From Vibrio coralliirubri (GTDB lineage Bacteria > Pseudomonadota > Gammaproteobacteria > Enterobacterales > Vibrionaceae), in assembly GCF_024347375.1 (NCBI RefSeq), contig NZ_AP025470.1, positions 3,617,935 to 3,681,934 of the forward strand: a stretch of 64,000 nucleotides of DNA, read 5' to 3'. Below the pieces are notes generated by a model that saw nothing but the letters and a program-made list of their open reading frames with translations, searched no databases and was not told where the DNA came from. The position numbers and the translations under genes were made by a program. Below, piece after piece: positions 57,351-64,000 of this stretch. Position 1 is the first letter of the stretch. Each line of letters begins with the position of its first letter.

Positions 57351-58712
57351 TTATTTACCAATACAGAAAGAGGTGAAGATACGGCCGAGTAGGTCATCGG
57401 AACTGAACTCACCAGTAATCTCGTTAAGGTGTTGCTGCGTTATACGCAGTTCTTCTGCCAAGATTTCCCCTGCCATATAGCCTTCGAGCTGTTGCTGGCC
57501 AATATCTAGATGCTCAGATGCGCGTTCTAGGGCATCTAAGTGGCGACGACGTGCCATGAAGCCACCTTCATTGCCACCAGCAAAGCCCATGCAATCTTTT
57601 AAGTGATTACGTAGTGCATCAACGCCTTGTCCCGTCTTTGCTGATAGTCGAATCAGAGTTGGATCATTAACATGGCAAATCCCGAGATCTTCACTGGTTT
57701 GATCGGCTTTGTTACGAATCACGGTCATTCCGATGTTATTCGGCAGACGATCAACGAAATCGGGCCAGATATCTTTCGGGTCGGTCGCGTCGGTAGTGGT
57801 GCCATCGACCATAAATAAAACGCGATCGGCTTGAGCAATTTCTTCCCAAGCGCGTTCAATACCGATTTTTTCGACTTCATCTGAGGCTTCACGCAGGCCT
57901 GCGGTATCAATAATGTGCAGTGGCATACCATCAATATGGATATGTTCACGCAGAACATCACGCGTGGTACCAGCAATATCAGTCACAATCGCGGAGTCTT
58001 TACCCGATAATGCATTCAATAAGCTCGACTTACCGGCATTAGGACGACCTGCAATCACCACCTTCATACCTTCACGCATAATGGCACCTTGATTGGCTTC
58101 TTGGCGAACCGCTTCGAGGTTGTCGATGATGGCTTGTAAGTCAGCACTTACTTTACCGTCAGCAAGGAAATCAATCTCTTCTTCTGGGAAGTCGATAGCG
58201 GCTTCAACATAGATGCGTAAGTGAATCAGAGAGTCCACCAGCGTATTAATGCGTTTTGAGAACTCACCTTGCAACGATTGCAGGGCTGATTTCGCCGCTT
58301 CTTCTGAACTGGCATCAATGAGGTCGGCAATCGCTTCTGCTTGGGTTAAATCCATTTTGTCGTTCAAGAACGCACGCTCCGAGAACTCACCAGGGCGTGC
58401 TGCACGTAGCCCTGGAATCGCGAGGATGCGCTTGATGAGCATATCCATTACCACAGGACCACCGTGGCCTTGTAGCTCTAATACGTCTTCACCAGTAAAC
58501 GAGTGCGGGTTAGGAAAGTAAAGCGCGATGCCTTGGTCTAGCTCTAAACCATCGTGAGATTTAAAAGGGGTGTACTCAGCGTAACGTGGTTTCAGTACTT
58601 TGCCGGTAACTTCAAGCGCAACTTGGGCTGCTTGTGGGCCTGAAACGCGAATAATACCGACGCCGCCACGGCCGGGTGCAGTCGCTTGAGCAACAATCGT
58701 ATCTGTAGTCAT
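57351..58712 (-). CDS. mnmE: tRNA modification GTPase MnmE
   Basis: MnmE (TrmE) partners MnmG. 453 residues: N-terminal folate-binding domain (1-118), helical domain, inserted G domain (about 215-375) with [12 protein letters not shown] (G1), DIAGTTRD (G2), DTAGLRE (G3) and NKAD (G4), and the conserved C-terminal FCIGK with its formyl-handling Cys. The start chosen at 58712 ([17 protein letters not shown]) matches the family better than an ATG six codons upstream. Confidence 0.97.
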   Translation of the reverse strand: MTTDTIVAQATAPGRGGVGIIRVSGPQAAQVALEVTGKVLKPRYAEYTPFKSHDGLELDQGIALYFPNPHSFTGEDVLELQGHGGPVVMDMLIKRILAIPGLRAARPGEFSERAFLNDKMDLTQAEAIADLIDASSEEAAKSALQSLQGEFSKRINTLVDSLIHLRIYVEAAIDFPEEEIDFLADGKVSADLQAIIDNLEAVRQEANQGAIMREGMKVVIAGRPNAGKSSLLNALSGKDSAIVTDIAGTTRDVLREHIHIDGMPLHIIDTAGLREASDEVEKIGIERAWEEIAQADRVLFMVDGTTTDATDPKDIWPDFVDRLPNNIGMTVIRNKADQTSEDLGICHVNDPTLIRLSAKTGQGVDALRNHLKDCMGFAGGNEGGFMARRRHLDALERASEHLDIGQQQLEGYMAGEILAEELRITQQHLNEITGEFSSDDLLGRIFTSFCIGK

Positions 58713-58789
58713 AGTTGTGCCTGCTAGCATGTGAAAGCCAAAAAGGGGCGCTCACGATTAATCAATTAGCTGAATTGTAATCAGCTAAA

Positions 58790-58822
58790 AACAAAAAGGC
58801 GACCTTTTGGTCGCCTTTCTTT
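58790..58822 (-). terminator. Terminator after yidC
   Basis: Minus strand AAAGGCGACC-AAAA-GGTCGCCTTTTTG after the yidC stop; separates the rpmH-yidC operon from mnmE. Confidence 0.88.
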
Positions 58823-58842
58823 ATCTCTTTCTATTATCGAAC

Positions 58843-60462
58843 TTACTTAGAATGTAAGCCTTTCTTTTCCAGCGCGCGGTAGATAAGCGTTTGCTGAATC
58901 AGAGTTACGATGTTCGATACTAGCCAGTATAGAACCAGACCTGAAGGGAAGAACAGGAAGAAGAATGTGAACATAACCGGCATAAAGGTCATGATCTTCT
59001 GCTGCATTGGATCCGTTACAGTTGTCGGGCTCATCTTCTGGATTAGGAACATTGAAGCACCCATCAGAAGTGGCAAGATGTAGTATGGGTCTTGTGCTGA
59101 AAGGTCAGTAATCCAACCGAAGAACGGTGAGTGACGCAGTTCAACAGACTCCATTAGTGCCCAGTATAGCGAAATGAAGATAGGCATTTGCAGAAGGATA
59201 GGTAAACAGCCACCTAGTGGGTTTACTTTCTCTTTCTTGTAAAGCTCCATCATTTCTTGGCTCATGCGTTGACGGTCGTCGCCGATACGCTCACGCATTG
59301 CAGTCAGCTTAGGCTGAAGCATACGCATTTTCGCCATAGACGTGTACTGAGCTTTCGTTAGTGGGTACATAGCACCACGAACGATGAAAGTTAGGATGAT
59401 GATTGCCACACCCCAGTTCGATACGAAGCTTTGAATGAACGAAAGCAGAGTATGAAGTGGTTTAGCAATGAACCATAACCAACCGTAGTCAACTACTAGG
59501 TCTAGGTTAGGTGCAGTTTCAGCCATTTGGTCTTGAAGTTTTGGACCAACCCAAAGCGTTGCTTTGAAGCTCGCTTCGTCGCCATTAGCGATAGTCTTGT
59601 TCGGCATACGAACACCGATGTCGCCTAGGTTACCGATTACACGAGTGTAAAGGTTGCTGCCTGCTTCGTCGCGTGGGATCCAAGCACTTGCAAAGTAGTG
59701 TTGAATCATCGCTGCCCAACCTTGACCGTTTGCTAGGTTAAGAGACAGGTTGCGATCTTGCATGTCGTCGAAGCTGTATTTTTTGTAACGCGTATCTTCC
59801 GTAGAGTAAGCACCACCACGGTAAGTTGGCATTGTTAGGCTACCGCCGTCATCCATTACGTTCTGACGTAGGTGAGCGTACATGCCGAATGTCGCGTTGT
59901 TACCAGAGTTGTTGACTACATCGTATTCAACATCTATTGCGTAGTTGCCACGCTTAAGGACGAATGTTTTCGTGTAATCAAGGCCGTTCGCTTGGTAAGT
60001 CATTGGGATGCGTAGTTCATCCTGACCATCAGCAAGCGTGAAGCTGTCTGCTGAAACCGTGTAGCTCGGGCGGTTTGTGCTGCTTAGGTCGATACCTTGA
60101 GGACCCACTAGACCGCTTTGTGCGATAAATTGGTGACCAGGTTCGTTTTTAAGAAGAACAAACGTATCTTCTGAATCGAACTCAGCAGAGTAATCGTTTA
60201 GGTTTGCTTTAACGACATCACCACCAACCGTATCAATTGACAGAGTCAGTACATCAGTTGTTACTGTGATAGTTTTAGCAGAAGCAACTTGACCAGGAGC
60301 CGGGTCTAGATCATCTGCATAAGATGGCGCTGGTAGGGTGCTGCCAGATTGTGCCTGCTCAACCGCTTGTGGTGCTGGATTCTGAGCTACGTTCCATTGT
60401 TGGAACAGTAGGAAAGAAACCAAAGCCAATGCGATTAACAGGATATTACGTTGAGAATCCAT
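58843..60462 (-). CDS. yidC: Membrane protein insertase YidC
   Basis: YidC/Oxa1 insertase, 539 residues. N-terminal membrane anchor (6-22), a large periplasmic beta-supersandwich domain (about 55-340), then five membrane helices with the conserved arginine in [20 protein letters not shown] near 362 and the cytoplasmic C1 loop [19 protein letters not shown]. Three bases after yidD in the rpmH-rnpA-yidD-yidC operon. Confidence 0.98.
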   Translation of the reverse strand: MDSQRNILLIALALVSFLLFQQWNVAQNPAPQAVEQAQSGSTLPAPSYADDLDPAPGQVASAKTITVTTDVLTLSIDTVGGDVVKANLNDYSAEFDSEDTFVLLKNEPGHQFIAQSGLVGPQGIDLSSTNRPSYTVSADSFTLADGQDELRIPMTYQANGLDYTKTFVLKRGNYAIDVEYDVVNNSGNNATFGMYAHLRQNVMDDGGSLTMPTYRGGAYSTEDTRYKKYSFDDMQDRNLSLNLANGQGWAAMIQHYFASAWIPRDEAGSNLYTRVIGNLGDIGVRMPNKTIANGDEASFKATLWVGPKLQDQMAETAPNLDLVVDYGWLWFIAKPLHTLLSFIQSFVSNWGVAIIILTFIVRGAMYPLTKAQYTSMAKMRMLQPKLTAMRERIGDDRQRMSQEMMELYKKEKVNPLGGCLPILLQMPIFISLYWALMESVELRHSPFFGWITDLSAQDPYYILPLLMGASMFLIQKMSPTTVTDPMQQKIMTFMPVMFTFFFLFFPSGLVLYWLVSNIVTLIQQTLIYRALEKKGLHSK

Positions 60463-60464
60463 CG

Positions 60465-60722
60465 TTATTTATCTCTGTCTTGTTTTTGGACTGGTGGAAC
60501 GGGGTCAAAGCCCCCTTCGTTCAAAGGATGGCATTTTAATAGACGTTTGCCTGATAACCAACACCCTTTTACAAAACCGTGAGCTTTCAACGCTTCTATC
60601 GCATATAAAGAGCAGGTTGGAGTAAATCGGCAGCGTGGGCCGATGAGTGGACTAATAAACCATCTATAAAAATAGATGGGTATTAGCGCTATCCACGCGA
60701 AGGGCGAGACAGGCGAAGCCAT
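60465..60722 (-). CDS. yidD: Membrane insertion efficiency factor YidD
   Basis: YidD, 85 residues; N-terminal amphipathic/hydrophobic segment ([16 protein letters not shown]) and the conserved [19 protein letters not shown] signature. It helps YidC-dependent insertion. Its ATG lies 34 bp inside the end of rnpA. Confidence 0.95.
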   Translation of the reverse strand: MASPVSPFAWIALIPIYFYRWFISPLIGPRCRFTPTCSLYAIEALKAHGFVKGCWLSGKRLLKCHPLNEGGFDPVPPVQKQDRDK

Positions 60723-61054
60723 AATTTGTCGAGTAGCTTGAACATTTCTTCATTGCTTAAATCTTGCGCGCTCTTCTTAGCGATTACAACAAAATCTTTG
60801 TTAGGAAGTTTGTGTTGAGTGTTACGAAAGCTTTCACGAGTAAGACGCTTGAATCGGTTACGACCCACGGCGGTTTTAATCTGCTTTTTCGGAACGGCTA
60901 ATCCAAGACGAGGATTTGAAAGAGAGTTATTTCGGGCAATGATGGTGAAATGAGGGGAGCCAGCTCGATGAGCTTGCTTGAAGACATTTTGATAATGTTC
61001 GGGAGTTAACAAGCGTAACTCCCGACCGAAGGCTAGCTTATTCAAAATAATCAA
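60689..61054 (-). CDS. rnpA: Ribonuclease P protein component
   Basis: RnpA binds RNase P RNA and pre-tRNA leaders. 118-121 residues; signature RNxxKR region in [19 protein letters not shown]. No ATG is available: the candidates are TTG at 61054 ([13 protein letters not shown]) and TTG at 61045 ([10 protein letters not shown]), the second matching the length of E. coli RnpA, which starts GTG. Begins 3 bp or 12 bp after the rpmH stop. Confidence 0.94.
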   Translation of the reverse strand: MIILNKLAFGRELRLLTPEHYQNVFKQAHRAGSPHFTIIARNNSLSNPRLGLAVPKKQIKTAVGRNRFKRLTRESFRNTQHKLPNKDFVVIAKKSAQDLSNEEMFKLLDKLWLRLSRPSRG

Positions 61055-61057
61055 AGA

Positions 61058-61192
61058 TTACTTAGAAAGACGCTTACGGCCTTTTGCACGACGTGCATTG
61101 ATTGTTGCGCGACCGTTCTTAGTAGCCATGCGAGCACGGAAACCGTGAGTACGCTTACGCTTTAGAACTGTAGGTTGAAAAGTGCGTTTCAT
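61058..61192 (-). CDS. rpmH: 50S ribosomal protein L34
   Basis: L34, 44 residues, starting [20 protein letters not shown] and ending GRKRLSK, nearly all basic. Start preceded by AAGGTAATTACA. First gene of rpmH-rnpA-yidD-yidC, driven by the two promoters at 61.3 kb. Confidence 0.97.
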   Translation of the reverse strand: MKRTFQPTVLKRKRTHGFRARMATKNGRATINARRAKGRKRLSK

Positions 61193-61282
61193 TGTAATTA
61201 CCTTACTGATCAGTAGTTTTAGGTTTTTGTTAAACCCGGCGTGGGCATTTTTTCACTTCTTTATATAAGAAAGGAAAACCGA

Positions 61283-61302
61283 CGCCTCTCAACAAAGAGG
61301 CG
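61283..61302 (-). terminator. Hairpin at the rpmH transcription start
   Basis: CGCCTCT-TTGTTG-AGAGGCG, a perfect 7-bp stem followed by TCGGTTTTCC on the minus strand. It could end transcripts from the upstream ABC operon; the T-run is interrupted, so this is uncertain. Confidence 0.4.
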
Positions 61303-61304
61303 GA

Positions 61305-61333
61305 ATTGTAATCACTGTCACAAAAAGTGTCAA
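61305..61333 (-). promoter_or_regulatory. rpmH promoter, proximal
   Basis: Minus strand perfect -35 TTGACA (61328-61333), 17-bp spacer, -10 TACAAT (61305-61310), start expected near 61298. Confidence 0.8.
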
Positions 61334-61364
61334 TGATTGGGTTAACTAAAATTCCGGTCGGGGG

Positions 61365-61392
61365 ATTATACGTAGAATAACTAAAATCACAA
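61365..61392 (-). promoter_or_regulatory. rpmH promoter, distal
   Basis: Minus strand -35 TTGTGA (61387-61392), 16-bp spacer, perfect -10 TATAAT (61365-61370), followed by the C-rich discriminator CCCCCGACC, a pattern of stringently controlled promoters. It overlaps the end of the ABC ATPase gene's 3' flank. Confidence 0.65.
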
Positions 61393-61398
61393 GGATCC

Positions 61399-62136
61399 TT
61401 AGTCGATCCCAACCTTATTTAAGAATTTTTTTAATTTAGAATCCTGTGGATTACCAAAAATATCCTGTGGAGATCCCTGCTCGACAATATGACCGTCAGC
61501 CATGAAGATCACTCGGTCTGCGACCTCTCTAGCGAACTGCATTTCATGGGTAACCACCAGCATGGTTTGATGCTGATTTGCCAGTTTTTTCATTAGGTTA
61601 AGCACTTCGCCAACCCACTCAGGATCGAGCGCTGAAGTCGGCTCATCAAACAGTAAAAGCTCGGGTTGTAGTGCCATTGCACGGCCAATACCCACCCGTT
61701 GTTGTTGGCCACCAGAGAGCGCGGCTGGGTAGCTATCACCTTTGTCACCTAAGCCAATATCATCAAGTATTTGTTGTGCTTTTTCATGGGCTTGCTGTTT
61801 TTTCCAACCACGAACGGTAATTAAACCTTCAGCAATATTCTGTCTCGCGGTTTGGTGAGCGAACAGTGCATAGTTTTGGAACACAAAACCGGTCTTACGA
61901 CGCAGTGCAAGCACCTCTGCCTTAGTGTGTTTCTGAGTATCAACCTTGATATCATCAATCGAAATCGTGCCTTGATCGGCTTGCTCTAGAAAATTCACAC
62001 AACGCAATAGGGTAGATTTTCCCGTACCACTTGAACCTATGATGACAATTATCTCACCTTGTTTGATTTCTAGGTCGATCCCTTTCAAAACTTCGGTGTC
62101 ACCAAACTGCTTGTGGATATTTTGTAATTTGATCAT
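61399..62136 (-). CDS. Polar amino-acid ABC transporter ATPase
   Basis: 245 residues. Walker A GSSGTGKST near 34-42, Q-loop FQNYALF, ABC signature LSGGQQQR near 141-148, Walker B LLLFDEPTSALDPE, switch His in VVTHEM. Family PAAT, E. coli TcyN/ArtP/GlnQ type. Its ATG overlaps the permease stop (ATGA), so it pairs with that permease and the binding protein upstream. Confidence 0.93.
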   Translation of the reverse strand: MIKLQNIHKQFGDTEVLKGIDLEIKQGEIIVIIGSSGTGKSTLLRCVNFLEQADQGTISIDDIKVDTQKHTKAEVLALRRKTGFVFQNYALFAHQTARQNIAEGLITVRGWKKQQAHEKAQQILDDIGLGDKGDSYPAALSGGQQQRVGIGRAMALQPELLLFDEPTSALDPEWVGEVLNLMKKLANQHQTMLVVTHEMQFAREVADRVIFMADGHIVEQGSPQDIFGNPQDSKLKKFLNKVGID

Positions 62137-62804
62137 CGTACATACGCCTTATTCAGTTTCACTTCGGCCCAAATTTGAATACGAGTGAGGATAACCACCA
62201 CGCCCCAGTAAATCAGCGCGACCGCTAAGAAAGCCTCGAAGAAGCGGAAACTTGAAGAAGCCTCCATTTGAGCTTTAGCCATGATTTCGGCGACACCTAG
62301 GGTGAAGGCAAGTGAAGTCGACTTGATCATATCGATGAAGTAGTTCATCAACGACGGCAGTGCCACGCGAGTTGCTTGCGGTAAGATCACTCGGCGCATC
62401 GCTTGGCTGGTTGTCATACCGACCGAAAGGCTGGCTTCCATCTGGCTGCGATCAATACCGATAATCGCGGCACGAATACTTTCTGCCATATACGCGGCAA
62501 AGTGCAGGGTTAAGCCAATCACAGCGGCGCTGAAGGCATCCAACCCAACCATCCACGGGAAGACTTGTGGTAAGCCGTAATAAAGGAGGAACAGCTGCAC
62601 CAACAGTGGGGTGCCTCGGAAGAAGCTAATGTACAACTGGCTCAGTTGGTCGAGTACTGGGATTTTGAATACACGAATATTCGCCAGTATCAGAGACAGA
62701 ATTAGAGCAAAGAATAAGCCCCAAGTCGCCATCTCCATCGTGGTGCCTAAATACTTCAGTAGTATCGGCAACAGCTCTAGCATGTAATTAAAGTCAAATC
62801 CCAT
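62133..62804 (-). CDS. Polar amino-acid ABC transporter permease
   Basis: 223 residues, about five membrane helices, His/Glu/Gln permease subfamily similar to E. coli TcyL (YecS). The start of the ATPase-coupling region reads ESIRAAIIGIDRSQMEASLSVGMT, a typical EAA loop. It lies 135 bp after the binding-protein gene, with a terminator hairpin in between. Confidence 0.92.
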   Translation of the reverse strand: MGFDFNYMLELLPILLKYLGTTMEMATWGLFFALILSLILANIRVFKIPVLDQLSQLYISFFRGTPLLVQLFLLYYGLPQVFPWMVGLDAFSAAVIGLTLHFAAYMAESIRAAIIGIDRSQMEASLSVGMTTSQAMRRVILPQATRVALPSLMNYFIDMIKSTSLAFTLGVAEIMAKAQMEASSSFRFFEAFLAVALIYWGVVVILTRIQIWAEVKLNKAYVR

Positions 62805-62886
62805 AATCTATCTCGTATTTTTATTGGCAGTGTTGTTCTATATGTAAGTACTGTTCTATCAGATTTTTTAATCAGTGCACAAAAGC

Positions 62887-62919
62887 AAAAAGCCCACCGC
62901 TGTATAAAGCAGTGGGCCT
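62887..62919 (-). terminator. Intra-operon terminator after the binding-protein gene
   Basis: Minus strand GCCCACTG...CGGTGGGC stem with a small bulge followed by TTTTTGCTTTT. Placed between the solute-binding protein gene and the permease gene, it would leave more binding protein than transporter. Confidence 0.75.
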
Positions 62920-62939
62920 TGAATGGAGAAAGTGAGTAA

Positions 62940-63689
62940 TTACTTCTGAGTAATGTCCGCACCAAACCATTTCTGAGAGATACTTTCTAGCGTACCATCT
63001 GCGCGCATTGCTGCTAATGCTTCATTTACTTCTGCTTGCAGTTTTTTGCCGTTATCGTTGTCGACGAAAGGCCAAGCGTTTTCAATTGTTTCGAATGGCT
63101 GACCCGCCAGTTGTAATGGTAGACCAGTCTTCTTGATAAGCTCTAGTGCTGATAGGCGATCCATTACGAATGCATCGGCGCGGCCCAGTGCCACATCATG
63201 TTCAATACCTGTATCGTAGGTTTTTACATTGATCTTGCCATCTTTGTCGTAACTGCGAAGCAGTTGTTCAAAGTTTGAGCCTAGGTTTACCGCAACTGTT
63301 TTGCCATCAAGGTCTTCGATGCCTTTAATGCTGTCATTACCTTTACGAACGGTAATTTGTGCGCCGTCTACTACGTATGGGTCTGCGAATAGGTATTTCG
63401 CTTTACGTGCATCCGTCATTGTAATTTGGTTTGAAATGGTATCGATGCGACCCGTTTCAAGAAGACCAAACAGACCAGAGAAGTTTGCCGTTACGTATTC
63501 AACCTTGTAATCGTTACGCTTACCGATCTCATCCCATAAATCCACTTCAAAACCCTGTAGTTGGTCTTGTTTAACGAACGTAAACGGGAAATAGCGACCA
63601 GACATGCCGACTTTAACTTCAGTCGCAGCTTGAACAGTAGCAGCAGAGAGTGCGATAGCCGCAATTGCAGCCTTAATCCAGTTATTCAT
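62940..63689 (-). CDS. Periplasmic amino-acid-binding protein (cystine type)
   Basis: 249 residues with a signal peptide (1-22, ending AATVQA) and a family 3 solute-binding fold: FPFTFVKQDQLQGFEVDLWD, TISNQITMTDARKAKYLFADP, DAFVMDRLSALELIKKTG. Closest by eye to E. coli TcyJ (FliY), the cystine binder, so cystine or a related polar amino acid is the likely substrate, but this is inference. AAGGAG precedes the ATG at 63689; the longer frame from 63770 is rejected. Confidence 0.9.
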   Translation of the reverse strand: MNNWIKAAIAAIALSAATVQAATEVKVGMSGRYFPFTFVKQDQLQGFEVDLWDEIGKRNDYKVEYVTANFSGLFGLLETGRIDTISNQITMTDARKAKYLFADPYVVDGAQITVRKGNDSIKGIEDLDGKTVAVNLGSNFEQLLRSYDKDGKINVKTYDTGIEHDVALGRADAFVMDRLSALELIKKTGLPLQLAGQPFETIENAWPFVDNDNGKKLQAEVNEALAAMRADGTLESISQKWFGADITQK

Positions 63690-64000
63690 TTGGTAACTCC
63701 TTATATTTATGGGTTTGGATGTTACTGGGAAAATGCTCACTAGAATAAATAACCAGATGTTATTAACCATAACCAGATTGAATTCCCGATTTGGGGATAA
63801 CTAGCAAGGATCCGGGCATAAGTGGATCATTGTGTGAGTAAATTAGGGGCAAGATGTGTGGATCCACCGATAAATTACAAATTTATTGTGAATAACTTGG
63901 ATCTTATTCACTGGATCTGTGATCAATTGCTGGTGATCTGACTTATCAACAGGTAAAATTAGCGGTCATTTCATATTACTTTAAATAGAGTGAGGGCACC
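63690..64000. promoter_or_regulatory. DnaA-box-rich region, probable dnaA promoter
   Basis: Contains TGTGAATAA (63887-63895, perfect DnaA box on the minus strand), near-matches TTATTCACT (63904-63912), TTATCAACA (63943-63951) and TGTGGATCC (about 63858-63866), and seven or more GATC sites. The last bases GAGTGAGGG look like a ribosome site for a plus-strand gene starting just beyond the window. In V. cholerae dnaA follows this ABC transporter, so dnaA with DnaA autoregulation is expected. No gene is seen inside the stretch. Confidence 0.6.

Overview
The window is the replication-origin region of the large chromosome of a Vibrio (family Vibrionaceae, probably close to the V. splendidus group). 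The evidence is the set of protein sequences, the gene order mnmG-rsmG-parA-parB-atp to the left of a recognisable oriC and mioC-mnmE-yidC-yidD-rnpA-rpmH to its right, a 16S-tRNA(Glu, Lys, Ala, Val)-23S-5S operon, and DnaA boxes at the right edge where dnaA should begin just outside the window. The genus is a strong inference from sequence and gene order; the species is only a guess.

Layout. 1-2.5 kb: ilvC (3' end cut by the window) divergent from its regulator ilvY. 2.5-8.6 kb: a complete rRNA operon on the minus strand with two promoters, four spacer tRNAs, two boxA elements and a tRNA-Ser after 5S. 8.7-12 kb: yrdA, yrdB, aroE, hemF, tsaC. 12-13.8 kb: purEK behind a PurR box. 13.9-17.1 kb: a zinc-ribbon protein, smg, dprA and a LysM protein. 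17.3-23.8 kb: def-fmt-rsmB-trkA-trkH plus a DUF3157 protein. 23.8-25.4 kb: a haemolysin III-like protein and a Spo0M-like protein. 25.5-25.9 kb: an unusual unit with two Fur-like boxes, two tiny ORFs and a terminator. 26-31 kb: yihD, ccoG, srkA, dsbA and a DUF2860 outer-membrane protein. 30.9-39.2 kb: comM divergent from the attenuated ilvGMEDA operon. 39.3-43.3 kb: punR/punC and a membrane diguanylate cyclase. 43.5-52 kb: glmU and the atpIBEFHAGDC operon. 52-56.4 kb: parB, parA, rsmG, mnmG. 56.5-56.8 kb: oriC. 56.9-61.2 kb: mioC, mnmE, yidC, yidD, rnpA, rpmH. 61.4-63.7 kb: a cystine-type amino-acid ABC transporter. 63.7-64 kb: the DnaA-box-rich region before dnaA.

The genes are mostly core housekeeping functions: translation and tRNA/rRNA maturation, ATP synthesis, chromosome segregation and replication start, branched-chain amino-acid synthesis (ilvGMEDA and ilvC together give the whole common pathway), purine entry, potassium uptake and disulphide formation. 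Left of oriC the rrn, atp and mnmG-parB genes are co-directional with the fork, while ilvGMEDA and the def-trkH run are read against it. I see no prophage, insertion sequence, CRISPR array or integron.

The most unusual element is the putative Fur-controlled small-ORF transcript at 25.5-25.9 kb. Other points of interest are a 13-codon leader coupled to rsmB, a well-positioned FNR-like site before ccoG, a terminator hairpin immediately before the srkA start, and a hairpin whose left arm coincides with the predicted rpmH start of transcription.
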